Below, in pieces: positions 33,602-42,685 of a DNA stretch of 62,250 nt. A program made the position numbers and the translations under genes. The stretch comes from an uncultured Oscillospiraceae bacterium (lineage in GTDB: Bacteria > Bacillota > Clostridia > Oscillospirales > Oscillospiraceae). Within the stretch, counting starts at the first letter, position 1. Each line of letters opens with the position of its first letter. The DNA lies in the NCBI GenBank assembly GCA_934565415.1, contig CAKTHQ010000011.1:1-62250 (forward strand), written 5' to 3'. The notes under the pieces were generated by a model that saw nothing but the letters and a program-made list of their open reading frames with translations, did not search any database and was not told the DNA's origin.

Positions 33602-35569
33602 ATGGAATTTTTACCCATTACCCGCGCAGAAATGGAAGAGCGGGGCATTCAGCAGCCCGATTTTGTATATGTCATCGGCGACGCCTATGTGGATCACCCC
33701 TCCTTTGGCCATGCCATTATCAGTAGGATTTTGGAAAGCCGGGGCTACAGCGTGTGCATCATCTCCCAGCCCAACTGGAAAGACCCACAGTCCGTCGATG
33801 TATTCGGGCGGCCCCGGTTAGGATTTCTTGTCAGCGGCGGCAACATGGACTCCATGGTGAACCACTATTCCGTTACCCACCACCGCCGGAAAACCGACTC
33901 CTTTACCCCCGGCGGCGTCATGGGCAAGCGGCCGGACTACGCCACCGTCGTCTATTGCAATCTGATCCGCCAGACCTACCGGGATGTGCCCATCCTCATC
34001 GGCGGCATCGAGGCCAGCCTCCGGCGGCTGGGGCACTACGACTACTGGTCCGACAGCATGAAGCGGTCTATCCTCCTGGACTCCCAGGCAGACCTTCTGA
34101 TGTACGGCATGGGCGAAAAGAGCATCGTAGAGATCGCCGACGCCCTGAACGCCGGGATGGATGTAAAGGACATTACCTACATCGACGGCACGGTTTTTAA
34201 AACCAGGGAATTAGACGAAAGCCTGCCCACCATTGTGCTGCCCGCCTTTGAGGACATCCAGAAAAACAGGCAGACCTATGCCGAGTCCTTCAAAATCCAG
34301 TACAGCAACTGCGACCCCTTTACCGCCAAGCGGCTGGCCGAGCGCTACGGGAAGGAATATGTGGTCCAGAATCCGCCCCAGAAGCCCCTGACCACGGAGG
34401 AAATGGACGCGGTCTACGCCCTGCCCTACTGCCGGACCTATCACCCCAGCTACGAAAAGGCCGGGGGCGTCCCCGCCATTGAAGAGGTAAAGTTCAGCCT
34501 GGTCAGCAACCGGGGCTGCTTTGGCGCCTGCTCCTTCTGCGCCCTGACCTTCCACCAGGGGCGAATCGTCCAGGTCCGCAGCCACGAACGCATTCTGGCC
34601 GAAGCGGAACAGATGGTCAGGGATCCGGCCTTCAAGGGCTATATCCACGATGTGGGCGGCCCCACCGCCAACTTCCGGCATCCGGCCTGCGAAAAGCAGC
34701 TGACCAAGGGAGCCTGCGGCGGCCGCCAGTGCCTGTACCCCACCCCCTGCAAGAACATGAACGCCGACCACAGCGACTATGTTTCCCTTCTGCGGCAGCT
34801 GCGGAAGATTCCCGGGGTCAAAAAGGTCTTCGTCCGCAGCGGCATCCGGTTTGACTATCTGCTGGCCGACAAAAAGGACACCTTCTTTAAGGAGCTGGTA
34901 CAGTACCACATTTCCGGCCAGCTGAAGGTGGCCCCGGAGCACGTTTCCGATGCGGTGCTTTGCCGGATGGGCAAGCCCCGGAACGCCGTATACAATCAGT
35001 TCGTCTCCAAGTACTTTGCACTCAACAAGCAGTACGGTATGGACCAGTACCTGGTGCCCTACCTGATGTCCAGCCACCCGGGCTCTACCATGAAGGAGGC
35101 CGTAGAGCTGGCGGAGTATATCCGGGACATGGGCTACAACCCGGAGCAGGTTCAGGACTTTTACCCCACCCCCTCTACCCTGTCCACCGTCATGTACTAT
35201 ACCGGCCTGGACCCCCGGACCATGGAAAAGGTCTATGTGCCTACGGACCCCCACGAAAAGGCCATGCAGCGGGCCCTTATCCAGTACCGGAACCCCAAGA
35301 ACTACTACCTGGTCCGGGAGGCCCTGATTGCCGCTCACCGGGAGGACCTGATCGGTTCCGGCCCCAAGTGCCTCATCCGGGCCGTCCCGCCGAAAAACGG
35401 AAGCCATGCTTCCGGCGCGAAACTGCCTGGGAAGCCCAATTCTAAGGTGCCCGCAAAGGCTGCTGCCAAACCCCAGAACCGCAGTCAAAAGGCACCGCAA
35501 AGGTCTGCAAAGCCTTCTTTCCCGAAGCAGGGTGGAAAACCTGCCCCGAGAGCAAAAGGAAAAAGATAA
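33602..35569 (+). CDS. YgiQ-family radical SAM protein
   Basis: A 655-residue protein. The N-terminal domain (about 1-290) resembles a B12-binding-type fold (PDFVYVIGDAYVDHPSFGHAIISRILESRGY). The radical SAM cluster motif is RGCFGACSFCAL. The conserved HVSDAVLCRMGK and DFYPTPSTLSTVMYYTGLDP follow. The reaction is unknown. The last ~60 residues form a Lys/Ala/Pro-rich basic tail (KVPAKAAAKPQNRSQKAPQR), likely disordered. A GGAGG-type site lies 7 nt upstream of the ATG. Confidence 0.93.
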   Translation: MEFLPITRAEMEERGIQQPDFVYVIGDAYVDHPSFGHAIISRILESRGYSVCIISQPNWKDPQSVDVFGRPRLGFLVSGGNMDSMVNHYSVTHHRRKTDSFTPGGVMGKRPDYATVVYCNLIRQTYRDVPILIGGIEASLRRLGHYDYWSDSMKRSILLDSQADLLMYGMGEKSIVEIADALNAGMDVKDITYIDGTVFKTRELDESLPTIVLPAFEDIQKNRQTYAESFKIQYSNCDPFTAKRLAERYGKEYVVQNPPQKPLTTEEMDAVYALPYCRTYHPSYEKAGGVPAIEEVKFSLVSNRGCFGACSFCALTFHQGRIVQVRSHERILAEAEQMVRDPAFKGYIHDVGGPTANFRHPACEKQLTKGACGGRQCLYPTPCKNMNADHSDYVSLLRQLRKIPGVKKVFVRSGIRFDYLLADKKDTFFKELVQYHISGQLKVAPEHVSDAVLCRMGKPRNAVYNQFVSKYFALNKQYGMDQYLVPYLMSSHPGSTMKEAVELAEYIRDMGYNPEQVQDFYPTPSTLSTVMYYTGLDPRTMEKVYVPTDPHEKAMQRALIQYRNPKNYYLVREALIAAHREDLIGSGPKCLIRAVPPKNGSHASGAKLPGKPNSKVPAKAAAKPQNRSQKAPQRSAKPSFPKQGGKPAPRAKGKR

Positions 35570-35570
35570 G

Positions 35571-35620
35571 AAAAAAGCCAAAGGATTCGGGATTTCCCGT
35601 TTCCTTTGGCATTTCTTTTT
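35571..35620. terminator. Bidirectional terminator between ygiQ and dut
   Basis: GCCAAAGGA/TCCTTTGGC with an inner GGGA/TCCC pairing, flanked by A6 and an imperfect T-run. Confidence 0.85.
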
Positions 35621-36056
35621 ACTTTCCCGTAGATCCAAATCCGCCGGTGCCCCGGTCGGTGTCGTCCAGGGTGTCCGCTTCCTCGTAGCTGGGATGCAGG
35701 ATGGGAGTCACCACCAGCTGGGCTACCCGGTCCCCGTGGGAGATGACCCGGGTTTCGGCGCCGTGGTTGTGCAGGGCAATCATAAATTCTCCCCGGTAGT
35801 CGCTGTCAATGACGCCTACCTTGTTAGCCGGAGCCAGATCCTGCTTGCAGGCCAGGCCGCTGCGGGCATAAACCAGGCCCACATAGCCCTTTGGAAGGGC
35901 CATGGCAATCCCCGTAGGGATAAATACCGTCTTCCCCGGGGCAATCTCCACCTGCTTTTCCAGGCAGGCGTACAGGTCCGCTCCTGCCGCCTCCGCAGAG
36001 CCGAAGGTAGGCAGCACCGCACCGGGCCGCAGCTTTTTTACTTTTATTGCTTCCAT
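35619..36056 (-). CDS. dut: dUTP diphosphatase
   Basis: Cleaves dUTP to dUMP and keeps uracil out of DNA. The 145-residue trimeric-type enzyme shows motifs AGADLYA, ARSGLA, GVIDSDYRGE, RVAQLVV and RGTGGFGSTG in order. The ATG at 36056 lies inside the end of nrdG in another frame (13-nt overlap), so translation is probably coupled. Both genes supply balanced deoxynucleotides. Confidence 0.96.
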   Translation of the reverse strand: MEAIKVKKLRPGAVLPTFGSAEAAGADLYACLEKQVEIAPGKTVFIPTGIAMALPKGYVGLVYARSGLACKQDLAPANKVGVIDSDYRGEFMIALHNHGAETRVISHGDRVAQLVVTPILHPSYEEADTLDDTDRGTGGFGSTGK

Positions 36057-36601
36057 TCCTTGATTCCCTTCCCCTGGGCCTGCCAATCCTGCCACAGGAC
36101 GATTTCCCCCGCTTTCAGGGTCTTTGGCATATCAATGAGCCGCTGATTTTCCGAGCCCCGGAAACGAAGGCCCAGGTTTTTCTTCTCCTCGATAAAGGGG
36201 CCGTCCACCAGCACATCCAGGTAGCTTAAAAACTCTTTTGTGGTCTGCCAGTCTCCCAGGGTACCGGAGGTGATTTTTTCGAACAGGTACCCGGAAAAGG
36301 CCCAGATGCTCTTTTCCGGATAGGCACTTTTCACCTTCCGCAAAAAAGCCACAATGGGCCCCTGATTCTGGGGCTCAAAGGGCTCTCCGCCAAGAAGGGT
36401 CAGGCCCTTGATGTACCCGGGCCTCATCATATCCAGGATTCTCTGCTGTACCTCTTCCGTAAAAGGCTCACCGTAGTCAAAATCCCAGGCTACCTGATTA
36501 AAGCAGCCCTTGCAGTGGTGGGTACAGCCGGAGACAAACAGGCTGACCCGAACTCCGGGGCCGTTGGCAATGTCGCAGTTTTTGACGGTCGCGTAATTCA
36601 T
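36044..36601 (-). CDS. nrdG: Anaerobic ribonucleotide reductase activating protein
   Basis: A radical SAM enzyme that installs the glycyl radical on NrdD. The 185-residue protein has the cluster motif SGCTHHCKGCFN and TLLGGEPFEPQN. ATG at 36601 is preferred, with GGAAGAG upstream, over the GTG at 36607. The partner nrdD is not adjacent and not in this window, which is unusual because the two are normally an operon. Confidence 0.94.
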   Translation of the reverse strand: MNYATVKNCDIANGPGVRVSLFVSGCTHHCKGCFNQVAWDFDYGEPFTEEVQQRILDMMRPGYIKGLTLLGGEPFEPQNQGPIVAFLRKVKSAYPEKSIWAFSGYLFEKITSGTLGDWQTTKEFLSYLDVLVDGPFIEEKKNLGLRFRGSENQRLIDMPKTLKAGEIVLWQDWQAQGKGIKEWKQ

Positions 36602-36613
36602 CTTCACTCTTCC

Positions 36614-37846
36614 TTACTTTTTCTTTTCTTCTTCCGGCTCCGGGTAGGCGCTTCTGTATTCCTCCCACAGCTCCATATGGCCGTTCCTCCTGAGCCCCCG
36701 GATCACCAGGCGGCGGATGGCATCATAGATAACCGCAAACAGGGGCACACAGATAACCATACCCACAATGCCCCACATTCCGCCAAAGAGAATGATGGAG
36801 AACATAACCCAGAAACCGGAAAGGCCTGTCCGGTTGCCCAAAATCTTGGGACCAATCACATTGCCGTCCAGCTGCTGCAGCACCAGAACAAAAATTACAA
36901 AGGTCAGAGCCTTTACCGGGCTCTCAATCAAAATCAGCAGCGTTGCCGGGACGGCGCCAATAACAGGGCCGAAAAAGGGGATGATATTGGTCACGCCTAC
37001 AATCACCGATACCAGCAAAGCATTGGGGATCCGCAGAGCAATGCAGCCCACATAGCAAAGTACGCCAATGATGGCGGAATCTATAATCTTGCCGTCAATA
37101 AACCCGCCGAACATCCGGTCCACAAAGTGGGCTTCCTCCAATACCAGGCTCGCCCATTTATCCGGCAGCAGGCTGCGGACGATCAAGGTTGCCTGGCGTC
37201 CGAAGCGCTTCCGGCCGTGGAGTACATAAATAGCAACGATCAGGCCAATGAGGATGTTGTAGAAGAACTTGCCCACCCGCATAACGCCGGTGCTTACGCC
37301 GGTAAGAATATTCGTCACCTGGCTGCCCAGATCCTTCAGGCTCTGGGTAAACTCCTGAAAGACCTTTGTGAAGTCACTGTAATAGTTCTCATAAATTTTA
37401 TTCATCAGACTGACCAGCCGCTCGTCCTCCCCAAAGGTCTTATTGGCCCAGCGGATCAGCTGATCCAGCTTGGAAGGCACTACCTCCCACAAGGTCAAAA
37501 AGCTATTGTACAGCTGGGGCAGCACCATAGTCAAAAGTGCATAGATCACCAAAATACCAATGACCAGGCTGGATACCACGGCGGTGGGGTTGGCAAAACG
37601 CTTTAGCTTTTTGGGAAACCGCAGCTGGAAAAAGGCCTCCAGCGAGTTGCACAGGGGCCGCAGCAGATAGGCAATCACCCCGCCGTAAATAAAGGGCGCC
37701 AGAATCCCGCTGAGCTCTCCCAATACCTTCCCCACGCCCTGCAGCCGGAACAGCAGGAAAAAGAACAGAATGCTCAGGCTGATCGACCCGAAGCCCGCCA
37801 GCATCCCATAGATATACCGTTCCCTTTTGGGATCTTTCATACGCAT
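36614..37846 (-). CDS. AI-2E family transporter
   Basis: A 410-residue membrane protein with about 8 helices in the AI-2E (YdiK/PerM) pattern, including the paired C-terminal motif GVTNIIPFFGPVIGAVPATLL and KILGNRTGLSGFWVMFSIILFGGMWGIVGMVICVPLFAV. Despite the name, most members are uncharacterised, and some are Na+/H+ antiporters. Which of three clustered in-frame ATG/GTG codons (37840-37849) is used is unclear. nrdG starts 12 nt downstream. Confidence 0.88.
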   Translation of the reverse strand: MRMKDPKRERYIYGMLAGFGSISLSILFFFLLFRLQGVGKVLGELSGILAPFIYGGVIAYLLRPLCNSLEAFFQLRFPKKLKRFANPTAVVSSLVIGILVIYALLTMVLPQLYNSFLTLWEVVPSKLDQLIRWANKTFGEDERLVSLMNKIYENYYSDFTKVFQEFTQSLKDLGSQVTNILTGVSTGVMRVGKFFYNILIGLIVAIYVLHGRKRFGRQATLIVRSLLPDKWASLVLEEAHFVDRMFGGFIDGKIIDSAIIGVLCYVGCIALRIPNALLVSVIVGVTNIIPFFGPVIGAVPATLLILIESPVKALTFVIFVLVLQQLDGNVIGPKILGNRTGLSGFWVMFSIILFGGMWGIVGMVICVPLFAVIYDAIRRLVIRGLRRNGHMELWEEYRSAYPEPEEEKKK

Positions 37847-37918
37847 CACTCATTTCTAAAAGGCTTTCTCCAGTATACCAGCCAAGGGTCCTTATTAAAT
37901 GAACAAATTGTGAACATT

Positions 37919-37945
37919 CAAAAAGCCCTCCCCCGGGAGGGTGGT
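37919..37945 (-). terminator. Orphan terminator upstream of the AI-2E gene
   Basis: CCCTCC-cggg-GGAGGG followed by CTTTTTG on the minus strand, about 75 nt before the AI-2E start. No annotated gene ends here. It implies either a leader attenuator or a small RNA read from the right. Confidence 0.7.
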
Positions 37946-37952
37946 GCTCCGG

Positions 37953-38007
37953 GCAGCGAATCACACATTAAAAGCAAAGGTGTCCGAAGGGCGGATAAGG
38001 CTGCCCT
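37953..38007 (-). other. Structured region of unknown role next to the orphan terminator
   Basis: GGGCAGC and GCTGCCC, about 40 nt apart, can close a domain with further pairings inside (CACAC/GGTGT, GGACAC). On the minus strand it is followed immediately by the orphan terminator. I tested it mentally against common riboswitch consensuses and 6S RNA without a match. Confidence 0.35.
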
Positions 38008-38065
38008 CACGCACGGCCGATCCTTAAATTTACAAATTCTTCTTGATTCCTTCCGCCCTTTCCCC

Positions 38066-38094
38066 TTGCCAATCGGGCTCCAATGGGGTAAAAT
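38066..38094 (+). promoter_or_regulatory. Sigma-A promoter of the zinc metallopeptidase gene
   Basis: TTGCCA, a 17-bp spacer and TAAAAT, 31 nt before the ATG. Confidence 0.75.
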
Positions 38095-38125
38095 GTAGAG
38101 AAAGAATCTTTCAAGGAGTGATTTT

Positions 38126-38845
38126 ATGCCCTATTACTACGGCTTCGACTGGACCTATATCGTTCTGGTGCTGCCCTGCGTCATTCTGTCCCTGTGGGCC
38201 AGCGCCAATGTAAACGGCACCTTCAAGCGCTATTCCCGGCAGTATAACCGCCGGGGGCTCACCGGTGCGGAAGCCGCCGCCCGGGTGCTGTCCGCCAACG
38301 GGGTGACCGGCGTCCGCATTGAGCGAATTTCCGGGAACCTGACAGACCATTTTGACCCAAGAACCAACGTGATCCGGCTTTCCGACGATGTATACGGCAG
38401 CAGCTCCACCGCTGCCATTGGCGTGGCCTGCCACGAGGCCGGCCATGCAGTACAGTACGCCCAGGACTATGCCCCCATCCGCATCCGGGCCGCCGTGATC
38501 CCCGCCACCAACCTGGGCAGCAAGCTGGCCATGCCCCTGATCATTATCGGCCTGCTGGTTTCCTCCTTTGGGGATTTGAGCTATGCTCTGGTGTACCTGG
38601 GAATTGCCTGCTTTGGCCTGTCTCTGGTGTTCCAGCTGGTGACCCTGCCCGTAGAATTCAACGCCAGCCACCGGGCCATGGTGGCCATTTCCCAATGCGG
38701 CCTGCTGACTCAGGAGGAAGAGGCCGGTGCCCGGAAGACCCTCCAGGCCGCCGCCCTGACCTATGTCGCCGCCACCGCCACCGCCCTGGCCCAGCTGCTG
38801 CGGCTGATTGTGCTCTTCGGCGGAAGAGACCGGAGAAGGGATTGA
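38126..38845 (+). CDS. YugP-type membrane zinc metallopeptidase
   Basis: A 239-residue membrane protein with four to five hydrophobic helices. The zinc site HEAGH occurs in AAIGVACHEAGHAVQYAQ, and the family motif LPVEFNASHRAM follows. The membrane topology places the site on the cytoplasmic face or in the bilayer. Substrates are unknown. CAAGGAGTG lies 8 nt upstream of the ATG. Monocistronic. Confidence 0.9.
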   Translation: MPYYYGFDWTYIVLVLPCVILSLWASANVNGTFKRYSRQYNRRGLTGAEAAARVLSANGVTGVRIERISGNLTDHFDPRTNVIRLSDDVYGSSSTAAIGVACHEAGHAVQYAQDYAPIRIRAAVIPATNLGSKLAMPLIIIGLLVSSFGDLSYALVYLGIACFGLSLVFQLVTLPVEFNASHRAMVAISQCGLLTQEEEAGARKTLQAAALTYVAATATALAQLLRLIVLFGGRDRRRD

Positions 38846-38863
38846 GTTTTCCGATTCAAAGAC

Positions 38864-38906
38864 GAAGGCACACCGCAGAACAAAAAGCGGTGTGCCTTCT
38901 TTTTTA
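38864..38906. terminator. Terminator between the peptidase gene and sstT
   Basis: A perfect 13-bp stem GAAGGCACACCGC/GCGGTGTGCCTTC followed by T7. The minus-strand sstT ends at 38912. Confidence 0.92.
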
Positions 38907-38911
38907 TTGAA

Positions 38912-40186
38912 TCACTTCTTTGCCTTTTTCCCGCCCATGAATTCCGGCAGTTCTCTCCCCTGCTTGATCCACTGGGCATACTCGGCGGTAGCCGCAAACT
39001 CCACGTCACCGGCGGAGTTCAGCGCCGTCTCCACGGAGTCCTGAATGACGCCGATGATGAAGCCAACGCCCACTACCTGCATGGCCACATCATTGCCGAT
39101 GCCAAACAGAGCGCAGGCCATGGGAATCAGCAGCAGGGAGCCGCCGGCCACGCCGGAAGCACCGCAGGCACCCAGGGCAGAGAGAACGGACAGCAGGATG
39201 GCCGCGGGAATGGATACCTGCATTCCCAGGGTATTGGCCGCCGCCATGGTCATAATGGTGATGGTGATGGCCGCACCGTCCATATTGATGGTAGCACCCA
39301 GAGGGATGGACACGGAATACATATCGTTATCCAGCCCCAGCTTCTCGCACAACGCCATATTCACGGGGATGTTGGCGGCGGAGCTGCGAGTGAAGAAGGC
39401 GGTCAGGCCGGACTCCTTCAGGCAGCGGAACACCAGAGGGTAGGGATTCCGGCGCAGGTACAGGAAGATGATCAGAGGATTGATAATGAGCGCCATAAAC
39501 AGCATGGTGCCCACCAGCAGCAGCAGGAGCTTGCCGTACTGGGTAAAGATGGCCAGGCCGTTGCTGGCCACATTGGTAAACACCAGGCCCAGAATGCCGA
39601 AGGGGGCCAGATTGATGACCCAGCGGACAATCTGGGAAACGGTTTCGGAAATGTCCACCATAAAACGCTTGGTGGTGTCGCTGCCGTAGCCCTTCATGGC
39701 CAGGCCGAAGAGGCAGGCCCAGGTCAGGATGCCGATGTAATTACCGGTGGTGATGGATGTAAAGGGATTGGCTACCAGGTTGGAGATCAGGGTATGCATC
39801 ACTTCGCCCAAGCCCTGAGGGATCACATCCGCCGTGGCCGCCTCAGGCAGCACCAGTGTCTGGGGGAACAGGAGGCTGGTGATCACGCTGAGGACAGCGG
39901 CAATAAAGGTAGTCAGCAGATACAGCCAGATCACCAGGCCGAACCGCCGGTCCAGCTTGGAAGAGCCCTGGGCCAGGGCACCGGCCACCAATACGAACAC
40001 CAGTACCGGCGCAACGCCCTTCAGGGCGCCTACAAAAAGGTTGCCCAATTCCCCCAGCCAGGCAGCCCCGGGGCAAAGCAGCGCCAGCACCGTACCCAGC
40101 ACCAGGCCCAGAGCAATCCGCAGAATCAGGCTGACGGAATTATACTTGTCCGCGATCCATTTGAGAGCACTTGTCAGTTTGTTCAT
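38912..40186 (-). CDS. sstT: Serine/threonine:sodium symporter SstT
   Basis: A 424-residue DAACS-family importer closely matching SstT: FVGALKGVAPVLVFVLV, GNYIGILTWA, RESG-type KESGLTAFFTRSSAANIPVNMALCEKLGLD and SIPLGATINMDGAAITIT, then GACGASGVAGGSLLLIP. The ATG at 40186 has a GAAGGG site; the frame stays open upstream through the leader but lacks any ribosome site. A promoter about 145 nt upstream gives a long leader in which I recognise nothing. Confidence 0.94.
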   Translation of the reverse strand: MNKLTSALKWIADKYNSVSLILRIALGLVLGTVLALLCPGAAWLGELGNLFVGALKGVAPVLVFVLVAGALAQGSSKLDRRFGLVIWLYLLTTFIAAVLSVITSLLFPQTLVLPEAATADVIPQGLGEVMHTLISNLVANPFTSITTGNYIGILTWACLFGLAMKGYGSDTTKRFMVDISETVSQIVRWVINLAPFGILGLVFTNVASNGLAIFTQYGKLLLLLVGTMLFMALIINPLIIFLYLRRNPYPLVFRCLKESGLTAFFTRSSAANIPVNMALCEKLGLDNDMYSVSIPLGATINMDGAAITITIMTMAAANTLGMQVSIPAAILLSVLSALGACGASGVAGGSLLLIPMACALFGIGNDVAMQVVGVGFIIGVIQDSVETALNSAGDVEFAATAEYAQWIKQGRELPEFMGGKKAKK

Positions 40187-40330
40187 AGAAAACCCTTCTT
40201 TCTTTGCCTTTCTCCGCCCCACCCCATAGCAGAAAATATTCAAAAGATGAAACGTATCCATTCGGAAGTTGCGTTTCAAAAACAAACTTCTTCTTTTATA
40301 TCCCGGGTGTGCAACAGAAAAGATGTTTTC

Positions 40331-40358
40331 ATTATACACTCCTTTCCGCAAATTGCAA
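40331..40358 (-). promoter_or_regulatory. Sigma-A promoter of sstT
   Basis: TTGCAA, a 16-bp spacer and TATAAT. The interval 40187-40330 is untranslated leader. Confidence 0.75.
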
Positions 40359-40402
40359 GACAAAATATGAACAATTTCACAAAAAGTGATTTTCCGGGCC
40401 TA

Positions 40403-40431
40403 TTGACTTTCCGATGGAATTCCCGTATAAT
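40403..40431 (+). promoter_or_regulatory. Sigma-A promoter of the PLP enzyme gene
   Basis: TTGACT, a 17-bp spacer and a perfect TATAAT, 38 nt before the GTG start and divergent from sstT. Confidence 0.85.
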
Positions 40432-40468
40432 CAGTCATTGTGAAAAATATAGAAAAGAGTGAATTTCT

Positions 40469-41755
40469 GTGGAAGAATTAACCAATATGTATATGGAAAT
40501 GGGTGTATCCCCCGGAGTTTACGCCTACGGTCAGAAGGCGCTGGAGGGGTTAAAGGACCGCTTCGCCGCCATTGACGCCATTGCGGAATACAACCAGGCC
40601 AAGGTGCTGGGCGCCATGCGGAAAAACCGGGTCAGCGCCGCCTGCTTTGCCGGTACCACCGGCTACGGCTACGACGATGTAGGCCGGGACACTCTGGAAA
40701 AGGTCTATGCCGATGTGTTCCACACGGAGGCGGCCCTGGTGCGGCCCCAGATCACCTGCGGCACCCACGCCCTGACGGTGGCCCTCAGCGCCAACCTTCT
40801 GCCCGGAGATGAGCTTCTGTCCCCTGTTGGAATGCCCTACGATACCCTGCAGGAGGTCATCGGCATCCGGAAAAGCGAATGCTCCCTGGCCGAGTACGGT
40901 GTCTCCTTCCGGCAGGTAGATCTGCTCCCCGACGGCGGCTTTGATTACGACGGCATCCGGGCCGCCATCAATGAAAAGACCAAGCTCATTACCATCCAGC
41001 GGTCCAAGGGCTACGCCACCCGGCCCACGTTCTCTGTGGCCCAGATTGGCAAGCTCATTGCCTTCTGCAAGGAGTGCAAGCCCGATGTGACCATCATGGT
41101 AGACAACTGCTACGGCGAATTCGTAGAAACCATGGAGCCCTCCGATGTAGGGGCCGATATGGTGGTTGGCTCCCTGATCAAAAACCCCGGCGGCGGCCTG
41201 GCCCCCATTGGCGGCTACATCTGCGGCACCGCAAAGTGCGTCCGCCGGTGTGCCTACCGGCTGTCCGCTCCCGGCCTGGGCCAGGAGGTGGGTGCCAACC
41301 TGGGGCTGATGACCGCACTATACCAGGGCTTCTTCCTGGCCCCTACGGTGGTGGCCAGTGCGGAAAAGGGCGCTATTTTTGCAGCCGCCCTGTATGAACC
41401 CTTGGGCTTCCGCTGTGTCCCCGGTGCTGGGGAGACCCGCCACGACATTATTCAGGCTGTGGAGCTGGGCTCCCGGGAGGGCATGATTGCCTTCTGCAAG
41501 GGCATCCAGGCCGCCGCCCCCGTAGATTCCTTTGCCGCCCCCATGCCCTGGGATATGCCGGGCTACGATGATCAGGTCATCATGGCCGCCGGTGCTTTTG
41601 TCCAGGGTTCCTCCATCGAGCTTTCCGCCGACGGCCCCATCCGGGAACCCTACGCCGTCTACTTCCAGGGCGGCCTCACCTGGTACCACGCCAAGCTGGG
41701 CATCCTCATGAGCCTGCAGGAAATGATCAACGCCGGACTTGCAGAGCTGAAATAA
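40469..41755 (+). CDS. PLP-dependent methionine gamma-lyase-like protein (aluminium resistance family)
   Basis: A 428-residue fold-type I PLP enzyme. The PLP lysine is in GSLIKNPGGGLAPIGGYI, and HTEAALVRPQITCGTHA and TIQRSKGYATRP are family motifs. Database names (aluminium resistance, methionine gamma-lyase family) are not based on demonstrated activity for this clade. The GTG start follows AAAAGAGTG. Located between divergent sstT and convergent ABC genes, it appears monocistronic. Confidence 0.87.
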   Translation: MEELTNMYMEMGVSPGVYAYGQKALEGLKDRFAAIDAIAEYNQAKVLGAMRKNRVSAACFAGTTGYGYDDVGRDTLEKVYADVFHTEAALVRPQITCGTHALTVALSANLLPGDELLSPVGMPYDTLQEVIGIRKSECSLAEYGVSFRQVDLLPDGGFDYDGIRAAINEKTKLITIQRSKGYATRPTFSVAQIGKLIAFCKECKPDVTIMVDNCYGEFVETMEPSDVGADMVVGSLIKNPGGGLAPIGGYICGTAKCVRRCAYRLSAPGLGQEVGANLGLMTALYQGFFLAPTVVASAEKGAIFAAALYEPLGFRCVPGAGETRHDIIQAVELGSREGMIAFCKGIQAAAPVDSFAAPMPWDMPGYDDQVIMAAGAFVQGSSIELSADGPIREPYAVYFQGGLTWYHAKLGILMSLQEMINAGLAELK

Positions 41756-41770
41756 CCCTTCCAATCATTA

Positions 41771-41808
41771 CAGCCACCCCGGATCTCCTCCGGAGTGGCT
41801 GCTTTTTT
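41771..41808 (+). terminator. Terminator of the PLP enzyme gene
   Basis: CAGCCAC/GTGGCTG outer and CCGGA/TCCGG inner stems with one mismatch, followed by a T-run. Confidence 0.9.
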
Positions 41809-41846
41809 ATAATCGTAAAAAGAAGCGCTTGGTTCTTTTTTCGGGT

Positions 41847-41882
41847 AAAAAAACTTCCCGCTCCGATTTCCAGAGTGGGAAG
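41847..41882 (-). terminator. Terminator of the cobalamin operon
   Basis: CTTCCC-A-CTC/GAG-C-GGGAAG followed by T7 on the minus strand, 30 nt past the ATPase stop. Confidence 0.88.
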
Positions 41883-41911
41883 CCGTCATAAATATTTACA
41901 AACAGACAGCC

Positions 41912-42685
41912 TTACTTCGGCACATACTCCAGCGTATCAAAGCAGGGGTCGTATTTCCCCTTCTCCATGTGGTAAAGCTCCGCAATGTAGCTGGGGGTGA
42001 AAATATCCTTTGGCGGGCCCATTTTATCGATGCGGTTTCCGGCCACGCAGACCACGGTGTCGGAGACCCGCTCTGCCAGGTCCAGCTCATGGAGGGACAC
42101 CAGTACCGCGATCTTTTGCTCCCGCACCAGGCTCTTTAAAATGGTCAGCAGCTCCAGCTTGTAACGGATGTCCAGGTAGCTGGTAGGCTCGTCCAGGACA
42201 ATGATTTCCGGCTGCTGGCACAGAGCCCGGGCCAGTAAGATCCGCTGGCGCTGGCCGTCGCTGATGGCGGAAAAGGGCCGGTCCTCAATTTCCCAGGCGT
42301 TCACCCGTTCCATGGATTCCCGGACGATCCGCTTGTCTTCCTCGGAAAGAAGACCCAGGGCCCCGGTATAGGGGTACCGGCCGGTGGCCACCACATCCCG
42401 ACAGGTCATCAGCTCCGGGTGAATGCGTTCCGTCATGACAATGGCCATTTTCTTGGCAATATCCCGACGGGACAGGCGCTCTATGGGCTTGTCCTCTACC
42501 AGAACCGTTCCGGCCACTTTGGAAAGCTGGCCAACGATGGTTTTTAGAATGGTGGACTTGCCGGAGCCGTTGGGGCCGATAAGGGTCACGATCTTTCCTC
42601 TCTGGACCTCCAGGCATACGTTTTGGATCAGGGCCTTTCCGTCGTAGCCCACCTCCAGATTTTGGGTCTGCAAATAGCTGCTCAT
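41912..42685 (-). CDS. ABC transporter ATP-binding protein, BtuD/FecE type
   Basis: Powers import of a corrinoid or iron chelate. The 257-residue ATPase has Walker A GPNGSGKST, a signature that reads ISDGQRQR (D for the usual G), Walker B IIVLDEPTS and a switch histidine in VSLHELD. Start overlaps the permease by 4 nt. Because the operon is under a cobalamin riboswitch, the cargo is most likely a corrinoid (inference). Confidence 0.92.
   Translation of the reverse strand: MSSYLQTQNLEVGYDGKALIQNVCLEVQRGKIVTLIGPNGSGKSTILKTIVGQLSKVAGTVLVEDKPIERLSRRDIAKKMAIVMTERIHPELMTCRDVVATGRYPYTGALGLLSEEDKRIVRESMERVNAWEIEDRPFSAISDGQRQRILLARALCQQPEIIVLDEPTSYLDIRYKLELLTILKSLVREQKIAVLVSLHELDLAERVSDTVVCVAGNRIDKMGPPKDIFTPSYIAELYHMEKGKYDPCFDTLEYVPK

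Noticed and set aside
37850..38125. 6S RNA
   Set aside because: The region is about the right length with a closing stem, but I could not identify the long helix with a central bubble or the conserved features of 6S RNA.
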